A stretch of DNA of 64,000 nt from CAVYWD01 sp963772225 (GTDB taxonomy: Bacteria; Myxococcota; Myxococcia; Myxococcales; UBA5297): the NCBI GenBank assembly GCA_963772225.1, contig CAVYWD010000002.1, positions 1,426,001 to 1,490,000 of the forward strand, in the 5' to 3' direction. The notes beneath the pieces were generated by a model that did not search any database, was not told the origin of the DNA, and worked only from the letters and a program-made list of their open reading frames with translations. Within the stretch, counting starts at the first letter, position 1, and every line of letters starts with the position of its first letter. Made by a program: the position numbers and the translations under genes. Of this stretch, positions 40,974 through 49,764 are shown one piece after another.

Positions 40974-43900
40974 GTGAGCGAGCTGCGATGGGTGTTCAGC
41001 CGGGCGCAGGGGGAGGCGCTGCAGTTCCAGCTCAGGCTCGGAGCGGACGAGGAGTCCGAGCAGCACAGGTTTCGGCCGTTTCTGGTTGAGCAGGACCACG
41101 AGGACCTTCGCTGGTACCTCGAGTCGTATATGGACCTGCCCGACGCCGGGTCCCAGGTGCGCGCCCGACGCATCGAGGCCTCCCTCGACAAATGGGGACG
41201 GCGTCTCTACAAGGCGGCGTTCGACCAAAGCGACGCTGGCGCCCTCCTCGCCAAGCTCCGGACCGCCAAGACGCCTCACCTCCTCACCATCGCCAGCGAC
41301 GACGGCGAGGTGCTCCGCCAGCCCTGGGAGCTGCTCCGCGACGAGCGCGGACCCCTCGCTCGCCAGGGCATCACCATCCGACGGCAGTTGGGCAAGGCCT
41401 CGGCCGCGACCAAGCCGGACGTGGCGCCGCCGCTCCGGGTGCTGATCATCGTGAGCCGCCCCGACGACACGGGCTTCATCGACCCGCGGCTCACTTCGCG
41501 CCCGATGCTGGAGGCGCTGGCGCCGCTGGGCGGTGACGTGGAGGTCGTGTTCTGCGAGCCGCCGACGCCGGCGCGGATGGAAGAACTGCTCTCGTCGGCG
41601 CAGCGCGCGGGGCGGCCCTACCATCTGGTGCACTTCGACGGGCACGGCACTTTCCTCCCCGAGCTGGGGCCGGGCGTGCTCCTCTTCGAGAGGGCCGGCG
41701 AGGATACCGGTCCCGTGCCGGCCGACCCGGTGGGCGCCGACCGCATCGGGGACCTGCTGGCGCGCTTCGACATTCCTCTCGTCATCCTGGAGGCCTGCCG
41801 CAGCGGCAAGGTGAGCGAGGCGGGGGTGTTCCAGTCGGTGGCGCCGCGGCTCCTGCAGGCAGGAGTGGGCAGCGTGCTCTCGATGAGCCATGCCGTCCAC
41901 GTGGAGGCGGCGCGCATCCTCCTCGCGCGCTTCTACCGCGAGCTGGTGAGCGGCGCGACGGTAGGCCAGGCACTGGAGGAGGGGCGAGCTGCGCTCCTGG
42001 CGCAGCCCCAGCGCTGGCTGGAACCCGGTCCCGACGGCCGCCGCATCGCCCTCTGCGACTGGTTTCTGCCCGCGCTCTACCAGCGCGGTGAGGACCCGGT
42101 TCTCGTCCCGCCCCGCGCCGCCCCCGCGGTGGCCAAGGCTGCCGAGCGCGCCTTCGACGTATTCCTCAGCCACAACCACGCCGACAAGGACCGCGTCGAG
42201 CGCCTGGCGAAGAGGCTGCGCGACCAGCATCGACTGCGGGTGTGGTTCGACAAATGGCAGGCGCGCCCGGGGCCGCTCCTCGACCTGTGCGCGGAGGGCA
42301 TCAAGGCGAGCCGCTACGTGCTCATCGCCTGCAGCAAGGCGGCGCTGGCGTCGGACTGGGTGAAGGCCGAGCACGAGATGGCCCGGGCCGTCGACGTGCG
42401 CGGGAGCAATGTGCTGCCGCTCGTCCTCGAAAAGGTGGCGCTGCCGCCCGAGCTCCAGGCGCTGTACTGGCTCGACCTGAGCGACCCGGCCGGCGACGAG
42501 GAGAAGGCGGCGGAGATCGCCCGGTTCGTGGGGACGGCGGCGTCGGCGGAGCCGAAGGGGCCGGCGCGCCGCGAGCCGGAGGGCTTCCCGCCGCCGCCGG
42601 CGCACCTCTTCCACGGCCGCGCGCGGGAGCTGCACCAGTTGGAGCGGGCCTTCCGCAGCCACCGGGCCGTCCTGCTCCACGCCATGGGCGGCATGGGGAA
42701 GACGAGCCTTTCGCGCGAGGCGGCCTACTGGTGGACGCGCACCGGCCGCTTCTCCGACGGGGCCTGCTTCGTCTCTTTCGAGCGGGGCGGCGGAGCGGAC
42801 ATGGTGGTGCGGGCGCTCGGCACGTACCTCGAGGGAGCGGCTTTCGAGGCGCTGCCGAACGACGACCAGTATCGTCGGGCGAAGGAGCTGTTCCAGGAGA
42901 AGCGCGTGCTCCTGGTCTGGGACAACTTCGAGAGCGTGCTGCCGGCCTTCCAGGAGGGCGGAGCGCCGCTCTTCGCGGAGGAGGAGCGCGGGCGCATCCA
43001 GGCGCTCTACCGCGAGCTGACCGGCGATCCGGCGGGAGAGGGGCGCCTGCTCGTGACCTGCCGGCCCGAGGAGGCGGCGCTCCCGGGAGCGATGCGGATA
43101 GAGCTGCTCGGCCTGGCCCGCCCCGATGCGCTGTCCCTGCTCGCGCGCGTGCTCCAGACCGTGGGCACGGCCTTCGACGATAGGCGCCTCTCCCGCGACG
43201 GCCTGGATGACTTGCTCGATTCTGCTGGCCGACCACCCGCTCTCCATCGAGCTCGTGGCGCCGCACCTCAAGCTGATGATGCCGCAGGAGATCGCGACCG
43301 ACTTCAGCGCGCTGCTGGAACGGTTCAAAGGCGATGCGAGCGAGGAGCGGAACCGCTCTCTGCGAGCGTCGCTCGAGTTCTCGACCCGGAGGCTGAGTAC
43401 GCGGGCGCAGGAGATGCTGCCCTGGCTCGCGCTGTTCCGGAGCGGCGTGTTCGAGGGAATCCTGCTCGACGTGAGCCAGGTAGAGCCGGCCGCATGGGAA
43501 AGCGCCCTGGGGGGAGCTGGAGGCCACGGCGCTGCTTCGGGTCGAGCGAGAGATTCTCGCTGTCGGATCGCCCATACCTGCGCTTGCACCCGACCCTGCC
43601 CTACGCGGTGAGCGCCACCGCACGCAGCGGCGACGAGGCGGTGCGTAGCCGATTCGTCGCGGCGTACCTGGCGGTGACGCACGCGGCGGATGAGGTGTTT
43701 CACGGCCGGAATCCGCGCGCCGGGATGAAGCTGGTGGCACGAGAGGAGGCGAACATTCGCACCGCCGTGAACTGGGCGCTTGCGGCCGGAGAGCACAGAG
43801 TCGCAACGACTCTCGGAGACACCCTCGGAAGCTTCTGCGAGAGGGCGGGGCGACTGCGTGAGAGCCGCAGCCTTGCGGCCTGGCTCGGGGCCGAGGTACG

Positions 43901-45380
43901 TAAGGGCGGCTTCAGCAAGGCAGCGGCAAATTGGGAGCGCAGGATCGCGGAGGCGCTCTTTGCCCAGGGGCAGCCGCGGGAGGCGTTGGAGCGGCTAGAG
44001 GCTCTCATCAAGCGGCTGGAGAGAACCATCGACTTCGACCCGACGTCCGAGATTGCCCTGACGGAGGATGCGGTAGGGAGGCTCCTTGCCGGGGTCGGAC
44101 AGGCAGAAGCCGCGATCCCGAGGCTGGAACGAAACGCCGAGCGGTGGAGGGGACTGATCGAGCTCTGGCGGCGGGAGAATGGCAATATCCGCGGCGAGCG
44201 AATTGGGCTCTCCGTCACGCTCGGCAATCTGGCGAACGCCTACCGGCGAGCGGGACGGCTGGAGAAGGCACGCACCGTCGCAGAACGAGCGCTCGAGATC
44301 GACCGCGACTTGGGCGACGAGCACAACGTCGCAGCAAGTCTCGCGCGGATTGCGACCATCCTCATGGAGGAAGGGAGCTTACGAGGCGGCGGACGTGCGG
44401 TACGAGGAGGCGAGCGAGGCCGCCCTGCGCGCGGGGGACGAAAACCTCTTGGCAACCACTCTGGAGAATCGGGGCATCCTCGCGGAGAGCTGGGAGACTA
44501 CAACCTTGCCGAAAACCTGTGCCAGCGCGCCATAAATCTGTTCCAGAGGACTGGAGACGACGGCGGGGTCGTGCGGACGTTCAACCTGCTCGGGGTGGCA
44601 GAACAGAGGCAAGGTAGGCTCCCCGAGGCGCGCGCCTGGTTCGAACGCTCTCGGGAGATCGCGTCTCGCCTCGGCGATTTCGGGTCTGTTGGAGTAGCGG
44701 CGCAGGACCTCGGCGTCGCATGGCAGGTTGAGGGAGAGGCGGCACTTGATCGGGGCGACCGGACGGCCGCCGAAGGCCACCTCGCCGAGGCAGAGCATTG
44801 GCTCAGGGAGGGTCTGCGCCTCTTTGTTCGACTGGGCAACAAGCCGTTGGAGGCGGCTGCCTGGAGTCAACTTGCCCAGCTCTTCCTCCTCCGTGGCCAG
44901 CTCGATGAAGCCGAGGAGCACGTCGACCGCGCCCGCGAGATTCACGAGTCGCTCGGCATCAAGGAGGCGTACAAGGACTACGGCACCCTCGCGGGAGTCG
45001 CCCGCGCCCGGGGCGACGAGCGCGCGGCCGCCGAGTGGCAGCGGAAACACGATGACCTCCTCGCCGAGTTGCAGCGCCGCGCCCGAGCACGATCCTTGCC
45101 ACCCCAGCGCGTTCAAGCGCTGCAAACCATTGCCGAGGCCTGCGCCAAGGCGTGTGTGGAGGGCTCACCGCTCCCGTCCGAGGCCGTTGAAGCGCTGACG
45201 AAGGTCGAGCAACTCCCGCCGCCCCTCGATTCGCTCGCCCCGTTCCTTCGCGACCTCGCCGCGGGCAGCCTCCGACCGGCGCCGGAAGGGCTGCCGAAGC
45301 CCATCGCCGATTTCCTCGCGCAGGTCCGCCAGGAGATCGAGAAGGCAAAGGGGCTGAGTCCGCTCCCCTACTCCGAGTAG
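40974..45380 (+). CDS. CHAT-TIR-STAND NTPase-TPR protein, with internal frameshifts
   Basis: A 1468-codon gene from GTG 40974 (GGGGGAGG about 6 nt upstream). CHAT caspase-like protease (about 1-375): catalytic pair His224 in HFDGHG and Cys275 in LEACRSG. TIR domain (393-515): FDVFLSHNHADKD, VWFDKW and SDWVKAEHE, with Glu466 at the NADase glutamate position. NB-ARC/STAND NTPase (545-900): FHGRARELHQLER, P-loop HAMGGMGKTSLS (Lys576) and Walker B VLLVWDNFE. TPR repeats (about 1020-1380): NLANAYRRAGRLEKARTVAE, GRLPEARAWFERSRE. Family sequence leaves the main frame at 43220-43575 and 44376-44492 and returns, needing five single-base corrections, mostly in G runs; with them it is one protein. Probably a defence or suicide sensor with two effector heads. 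Confidence 0.85.
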   Translation: MSELRWVFSRAQGEALQFQLRLGADEESEQHRFRPFLVEQDHEDLRWYLESYMDLPDAGSQVRARRIEASLDKWGRRLYKAAFDQSDAGALLAKLRTAKTPHLLTIASDDGEVLRQPWELLRDERGPLARQGITIRRQLGKASAATKPDVAPPLRVLIIVSRPDDTGFIDPRLTSRPMLEALAPLGGDVEVVFCEPPTPARMEELLSSAQRAGRPYHLVHFDGHGTFLPELGPGVLLFERAGEDTGPVPADPVGADRIGDLLARFDIPLVILEACRSGKVSEAGVFQSVAPRLLQAGVGSVLSMSHAVHVEAARILLARFYRELVSGATVGQALEEGRAALLAQPQRWLEPGPDGRRIALCDWFLPALYQRGEDPVLVPPRAAPAVAKAAERAFDVFLSHNHADKDRVERLAKRLRDQHRLRVWFDKWQARPGPLLDLCAEGIKASRYVLIACSKAALASDWVKAEHEMARAVDVRGSNVLPLVLEKVALPPELQALYWLDLSDPAGDEEKAAEIARFVGTAASAEPKGPARREPEGFPPPPAHLFHGRARELHQLERAFRSHRAVLLHAMGGMGKTSLSREAAYWWTRTGRFSDGACFVSFERGGGADMVVRALGTYLEGAAFEALPNDDQYRRAKELFQEKRVLLVWDNFESVLPAFQEGGAPLFAEEERGRIQALYRELTGDPAGEGRLLVTCRPEEAALPGAMRIELLGLARPDALSLLARVLQTVGTAFDDRRLSRDGLDDLLDSAGRPPALHRARGAAPQADDAAGDRDRLQRAAGTVQRRCERGAEPLSASVARVLDPEAEYAGAGDAALARAVPERRVRGNPARREPGRAGRMGKRPGGSWRPRRCFGSSERFSLSDRPYLRLHPTLPYAVSATARSGDEAVRSRFVAAYLAVTHAADEVFHGRNPRAGMKLVAREEANIRTAVNWALAAGEHRVATTLGDTLGSFCERAGRLRESRSLAAWLGAEVRKGGFSKAAANWERRIAEALFAQGQPREALERLEALIKRLERTIDFDPTSEIALTEDAVGRLLAGVGQAEAAIPRLERNAERWRGLIELWRRENGNIRGERIGLSVTLGNLANAYRRAGRLEKARTVAERALEIDRDLGDEHNVAASLARIATILMEEGSLRGGGRAVRGGERGRPARGGRKPLGNHSGESGHPRGELGDYNLAENLCQRAINLFQRTGDDGGVVRTFNLLGVAEQRQGRLPEARAWFERSREIASRLGDFGSVGVAAQDLGVAWQVEGEAALDRGDRTAAEGHLAEAEHWLREGLRLFVRLGNKPLEAAAWSQLAQLFLLRGQLDEAEEHVDRAREIHESLGIKEAYKDYGTLAGVARARGDERAAAEWQRKHDDLLAELQRRARARSLPPQRVQALQTIAEACAKACVEGSPLPSEAVEALTKVEQLPPPLDSLAPFLRDLAAGSLRPAPEGLPKPIADFLAQVRQEIEKAKGLSPLPYSE

Positions 45381-45573
45381 CAGCTCGCCGAGGTCCAGTC
45401 GCGGGCGCCCAAGGGTGCAGAAGCCGATCAGCGCAGACAACCTCGACCTCGGGCGGTCGGGCGAAAAGGCCGCTCTTTCTTGCCTCTGAGAAGCGGCCCT
45501 CACGCCAGAGCGCACGTCCATCGCCGGAGAAGACGCCGGTGGTCCGCGCCGAGGACGGAAGCCGGCGAGGTGC
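45381..45573. other. intergenic region, no gene seen
   Basis: About 190 bp after the CHAT-TIR gene with no protein-like frame, no insertion-sequence end and no clear terminator. Confidence 0.3.
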
Positions 45574-45935
45574 TCAGCTCCTGAGCTTCGGGTGGTCCTT
45601 CCAGCCGGCATCATCCGCATAGAGGCGCGCACCCGATCCTCGGCCGTCTTCCGGTCGAGCTTCGGTTCCTGGCGCATCGTGAACTGGGTCATCCGCTCCA
45701 GGCTCTCCTCGAACGGGTGCAGTTGCCCATGCTCGTCCGCGCACCCGCCCGCTGGACGCGTGGGCGGCGGAGCTTGCGCGTCGCCGTCGGCGCGCGCCCG
45801 CGCGGCAGGCAGGGCTGAAGCGGTCAGGAGCACCGCGGCGGCCAGCCCCGCGCGAGGCAGCGCCGGGCGCCGGGGCGCAGCGCGGGCGGACACAACTCGA
45901 GGGAGGCAAACCTCCGGACCGGGGACATGGTTCAC
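45574..45935 (-). pseudogene. small exported protein, possible frameshift
   Basis: From ATG 45935 the frame has a signal-like segment (LAAAVLLTASALPAARARAD) and then PAGGCADEHGQLHPFEESLE, RMTQFTMRQEPKLDRKTAED. Near 45620 the family-like end appears in another frame (LYADDAGWKDHPKLRS with a stop at 45574), so a one-base shift is suspected. About 120 residues if joined. No family recognised. It lies inside the bracketed island, next to the right repeat. Confidence 0.4.
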
Positions 45936-46038
45936 CTGTCGTGCTGGAGAGCTGCAGCGACTCTAGCGAAACCGTGTCTGATCCTGGTCCGGCCCGTGCG
46001 CCACGGGCGGCAGATCGCCCTCACCCGCCACCCGTCCA

Positions 46039-46425
46039 CGCCGCCCCGCCGCTACCCCACCAGCGCCGGCCAGTGGCGCCCCAGCCAGTTGCGGCGCGAC
46101 GACTCGCGCGCCCACCGCTCGTCGGACAAGTCCACCCGCCGGGCCTGGGCGAGCAGCGGCGCGAGCTGAGACAGCGCGCCGCGCGCGAAGTCGGCGCCGT
46201 GGACGAGCAGCAGCATCTCGCTTTCCCAATAGGCGCTGGTCACGTCGGCGTTGGCGCTGCCGACGGCGGTGAGGTCCTCGTCGCGCAAAAGGAGCTTGGC
46301 GTGGAGCTGGGGGAAGACGCGGCCCAGCGACAAGTCCCACGGCGCGCGCGCTGGCAGCATGAGCTCGTAGCCCTGCGCGCCGGCTCGCAGGACCGGGTCG
46401 AGGCGGGCGCGGATGAGGTCGTCGG
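46039..46425. repeat. 387-bp direct repeat, right copy (inside the intact gene)
   Basis: Matches 39057-39443 base for base by eye. Here it forms the genuine 3' end, stop codon and 13 bp beyond of the phospholipase-D-type gene. The base before it (46038) and after it (46426) differ from the left copy, which fixes the limits. Confidence 0.9.
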
Positions 46426-48874
46426 CCAGCTCCCGATAGGCACCGCCGGCGAACGGCTGGTCCTCGCCCCACCGCGGCCGGACGCTGCCGAAGAGGATCT
46501 CCACCTGCACGCCCCGGCGCCGCGAAGCGAGCAGCGCGCGCTGCAGCTCGAGCGCCAGCGGGAAATTGTTGACCAGGACGAGCCTCTCGCGCGCCGTCCG
46601 GACCATCTCCAGCTGAGCCTCGAAGGTGTGCGCGTCCAGGAGCCCCTCGTGGAGCACCAGCCGGCAGGCAAGCTCGCCCGCGGGCGCCACTGGTTCGACC
46701 GGGAATGGCGCGCCGCCGGAGCGGACCCAGTCGGCCAGGAATGCCCGCTCGGCCGCCTCGACCAGCGGGCCCTCGAAGACGGCGCCCGAGTCGAGCCATG
46801 GCAGCTCGCGGTGCTCGGAGAGCGGGCCGACGGCCACCTCGTCAAAGCCGCGGTAGTACGGAGCGCCTAAGTTGCGGCCGGTCACCGTGGCCACCCGGCC
46901 GTCGACACAGACGAGCTTGCGGTGGTTGCGCTGCTTGAGGTCGATGAGCGTCGGCAGCCCCGAGAGCGGCTCGAAGCCGCGGACGTCGACGCCTGGCGTC
47001 TCGGCGAGCCGCTGGAGCACCGGGTTCTTGGCCCCGAACGCCTCGTGCCGGCTGTAGAGCGCGTCGACGAGCACGCGCACCTCGACGCCGCGGGCCGCCG
47101 CGCGTGAGAGCGCCGACGCCACCTCCTCGGCGGCCGCGTCGTCCTGGACGATGTAACACTGCCAGTGAATGCGCCGCCGCGCCCCGGCGATGTCCGACAA
47201 GGCGCGCTCGCGGGCGGCGCGGTTGTCGAGCGCGAGCTCCACCTTGTGCCCCGGGCAGAGCGCGGCCCCGGTGAGGAGCTGCCAGCGCTCCTCCTCCGGG
47301 CTCAAGGGGCTCGAGGCGCCCTCGCGCCGCCGGGCCGGGCCGCGCGCGGCGGCGCTGCGGCGCGCGAGCGCGAACGGGGTCCAGGTCTCGAGCGCGGCCG
47401 AGCGCGGCGGGTGCTCGTCGCGGGTGACGATGGCGGCTACTTGACCGCCCGCGGCCTGAATGCGCAGCGCCGCGCGCAGGAGACGCACGGCATCGACCGC
47501 CTCGGGGACGTCGGGAGAGCCCGCGTCCTCGAGCCAAGGCGCGACGTCGAGGAGGTGCACCGGCCCGCCCCAGGGCGCGACGCGACCGAGCCGGGCGCGG
47601 ACCGCCTCCAGCGTCTCGGAGGCGCGCAAGCGGGCGAAGACCAGGCGGTGGTCGCGGGCGAGCCTCTCCACGTCCGAGAGCGACGCCGGAGGCAGCCCCG
47701 CGTCGACCAGCGCCAGCGGGCCGAGCGGCAGGAGCTGAAACGACGCCACCGCCGCCGGCGAGGACTCGGCGAAGAGCCCCACGCCCTGGGCCTTGGGCGC
47801 AAGCCACGCCGCGGGGATGCGCACCACGCCATCCTCGTGCGGCAGCGGCCCCTGCTCCTCGGAGCCCACGACGCGGAACGACTCGTCCGGCGCCAGCTCG
47901 GCGCGCCCCAGGAGGCCCAGCCGCTCGACGAAGACGCGCACCTCCTGGCCGGGCAGCCGCAAGGCGTCGGTCGCGGCCAGCCGCTCGGCATGCCTGCCCT
48001 CCGGCCCGCGGCGCAGCACCAGGATGGGCCGCCCCGCGCGCTCCACCGCGTCGGCCGAGAGCAGGCGCGCGACGACCGCGGTGACGCTGGAGAGGTCGTC
48101 GGCGTGGACGACCAAGAGCTCCACGCCGCGCGCCTCGGCGGCCGACTCGATCTCGTCCACCAGGCCGGCCAGCCCCGCGCGCAGCGGCACCCAGTCGACG
48201 GCAATGCCCGGGAGCAGCGAGGCGAGACGGAGCTCGAGCGCTTCTAGGTCCTGTGGCGAGGCGACCTGGGTGAAGGCCGCGACCCGCTCGATCCGCGGAA
48301 GGCGGCGGAGCGCCGCAGTGGCCTCCGCCAGCGCGCGCCCGTCGCCCGGCTGGACGAGGAGCCCGGCGACGCCCTCGCGCGCGGCGCGCTCAGCGCATCG
48401 GCCGCCGACCGAGAGCACGTCGGCGCCGCCGCGCGAGGAGAGCTCGGCGATGGCGCTCGCGCGGGCGCGCGCCGACCGCGACGGCCAGGGCCCCAGCGCC
48501 ACCAGCGAGGCCTTCGCGCGGCGCGCGGCGCCCCCGAGCTGCGAGGGGTCGAAGCAGGTCTCGAGCGAGACCTCCACCTGGGCGAGGCCTTCGCCCGCGA
48601 GCGCCCGGGGCAGGTCGGCGAGCGCGCTCAAGTCCTGGGCCCCAGCGCGGCCGCGCGACAGAGCGCCCGCCGACTCGGGCAGCAGCGCCACGACGTGCAC
48701 CCGATCGAGCGAGGGCGCCACTCGGCGCAGCGCCGCGGCGAGCGCGCCCACGGGGGCCGCAGGGTCGACGACGAGCAAGGGGGCCGCGGCGATCATTCGG
48801 GCCATCGTAACGGAAAGGGTGCGCGCGAGCTTCCCGGAGGACTGCGCCTTCGGGGGCTCTTCCTCGACCGTCAC
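46052..48874 (-). CDS. phospholipase-D/cardiolipin-synthase-like protein with N-terminal stress-type domain
   Basis: A 940-residue fusion. The C-terminal 400 residues are a two-motif PLD enzyme: first HxKxxxxD in NHRKLVCVDGRVATVTGRN (about residue 650), second in QLHAKLLLRDEDLTAVGSAN (about 855), with IHWQCYIVQDD typical of cardiolipin synthases. The first 500 residues contain repeated Rossmann-like, universal-stress-protein-like stretches (MIAAAPLLVVDPAAPVGALA, ERAGRPILVLRRGPEGRHAE), an unusual partner. Cardiolipin synthesis or another phosphatidyl transfer is inferred. The start could be ATG 48805 (MARMIAAAPLL), which begins the first strand better. Its 3' end is duplicated at 39057. Confidence 0.8.
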   Translation of the reverse strand: MTVEEEPPKAQSSGKLARTLSVTMARMIAAAPLLVVDPAAPVGALAAALRRVAPSLDRVHVVALLPESAGALSRGRAGAQDLSALADLPRALAGEGLAQVEVSLETCFDPSQLGGAARRAKASLVALGPWPSRSARARASAIAELSSRGGADVLSVGGRCAERAAREGVAGLLVQPGDGRALAEATAALRRLPRIERVAAFTQVASPQDLEALELRLASLLPGIAVDWVPLRAGLAGLVDEIESAAEARGVELLVVHADDLSSVTAVVARLLSADAVERAGRPILVLRRGPEGRHAERLAATDALRLPGQEVRVFVERLGLLGRAELAPDESFRVVGSEEQGPLPHEDGVVRIPAAWLAPKAQGVGLFAESSPAAVASFQLLPLGPLALVDAGLPPASLSDVERLARDHRLVFARLRASETLEAVRARLGRVAPWGGPVHLLDVAPWLEDAGSPDVPEAVDAVRLLRAALRIQAAGGQVAAIVTRDEHPPRSAALETWTPFALARRSAAARGPARRREGASSPLSPEEERWQLLTGAALCPGHKVELALDNRAARERALSDIAGARRRIHWQCYIVQDDAAAEEVASALSRAAARGVEVRVLVDALYSRHEAFGAKNPVLQRLAETPGVDVRGFEPLSGLPTLIDLKQRNHRKLVCVDGRVATVTGRNLGAPYYRGFDEVAVGPLSEHRELPWLDSGAVFEGPLVEAAERAFLADWVRSGGAPFPVEPVAPAGELACRLVLHEGLLDAHTFEAQLEMVRTARERLVLVNNFPLALELQRALLASRRRGVQVEILFGSVRPRWGEDQPFAGGAYRELADDLIRARLDPVLRAGAQGYELMLPARAPWDLSLGRVFPQLHAKLLLRDEDLTAVGSANADVTSAYWESEMLLLVHGADFARGALSQLAPLLAQARRVDLSDERWARESSRRNWLGRHWPALVG

Positions 48875-49266
48875 GGCGAGGCGCCATCTTCGTGGTTGTC
48901 GATAAGGTGGCGGGGATGCTCCGGCGGCTCGGCTTCACGGCCAACGTCGCGTCCACGGAACTCGCCGTCGCTCTCCAAAGCTTCGACCTGCAGGGCCCAT
49001 AGGCAAGGTCCCGTACCAGGGCCGAGAGGACCGGCCCGGCGCGCCCCGCGAAGACCTCCCTGCGCGGCCACCCTCGGGTTTGGCGCGCGCGGGCCCGTCC
49101 CCTCTTTGGGATCTGCCGCGCGACTTCGGCGCCGACCGCCGTCCTCATCAGTGGACGGCTCTTTCGTCCAGCGCAGGCAACCCACAACGAGAGGAGCTTG
49201 CCAATCTCGACAATCATCGTTGGTGAAAGAACAACCCATCAGCTCAAGAAGGAACAGGAGACACTC
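48875..49266. other. intergenic region
   Basis: About 390 bp. A 36-codon frame at 48893-49002 (VVVDKVAGMLRRLGF, then TELAVALQSFDLQGP) looks slightly protein-like but has no ribosome-binding site or family. The right end, more AT-rich, carries AGGAACAGGAG, the ribosome-binding site of the next gene. Confidence 0.35.
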
Positions 49267-49638
49267 ATGTCGACACGGAGACGGATTCTTTTCGGCGGTG
49301 CCTTGGGCGCGGTGCTGCTGTCCGCGACCGCCCTCATCCCGAGCGAGGCCTTTGCAGCGCCCTCGTGTCCCGCTGGATATCTTTGCCTCTGGGACAACAA
49401 CCCGTCGGACCTCGGCAAATTTGCCGGAAACAACTCCTCGTGGGTGCCGTACGGCTGGTATCACCGCTCCGACAAGCAGTACAACAACGGAACGTCAGGA
49501 ATGAGCGTCTGCATTTGGAACGGGACCAACTACACGGGCGACGGCTATTATGCCCTCTTCCTCCCGCGTGGCTGGGCCGGAGCCGGCAAGAACTTCGGGG
49601 GCTCGAACCAGTGGACCTGGGCGAGCAAGTGCCCTTGA
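49267..49638 (+). CDS. secreted peptidase-inhibitor-like (I36) protein
   Basis: A 123-residue exported protein. Start ATG 49267 has ACAGGAG 6 nt upstream. The signal peptide (about 1-31) ends AFAAPSCPAG. The mature part, CPAGYLCLWDNNPSDLGKFA with SVCIWNGTNYTGDGYYALFL, matches the crystallin-like fold of inhibitor family I36 (Streptomyces SMPI and many actinobacterial relatives), four cysteines making two disulfides. Lower GC at third codon positions than neighbours and a family centred on Actinobacteria suggest horizontal transfer. It may inhibit metallopeptidases or simply be a small stable secreted fold. Confidence 0.8.
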   Translation: MSTRRRILFGGALGAVLLSATALIPSEAFAAPSCPAGYLCLWDNNPSDLGKFAGNNSSWVPYGWYHRSDKQYNNGTSGMSVCIWNGTNYTGDGYYALFLPRGWAGAGKNFGGSNQWTWASKCP

Positions 49639-49764
49639 AAGGAAGCTGACGTCCAGGCTTGGCTCCCAATGCACGCGCAGCGGGAGCCGAGCCGAAACAT
49701 TCGGCAGCTCGGCTCGAACAGCTGGGCCGACGTGTACGTGTACCTTTTCGATCAGGAGAAAGGC

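Noticed and set aside
40908..43796. 962-codon minus-strand open frame opposite the CHAT-TIR gene
   Set aside because: Composition artefact in GC-rich DNA; the plus strand has clear motifs.
48893..49002. 36-codon open frame VVVDKVAGMLRRLGF
   Set aside because: No ribosome-binding site or homology signal; could be chance.
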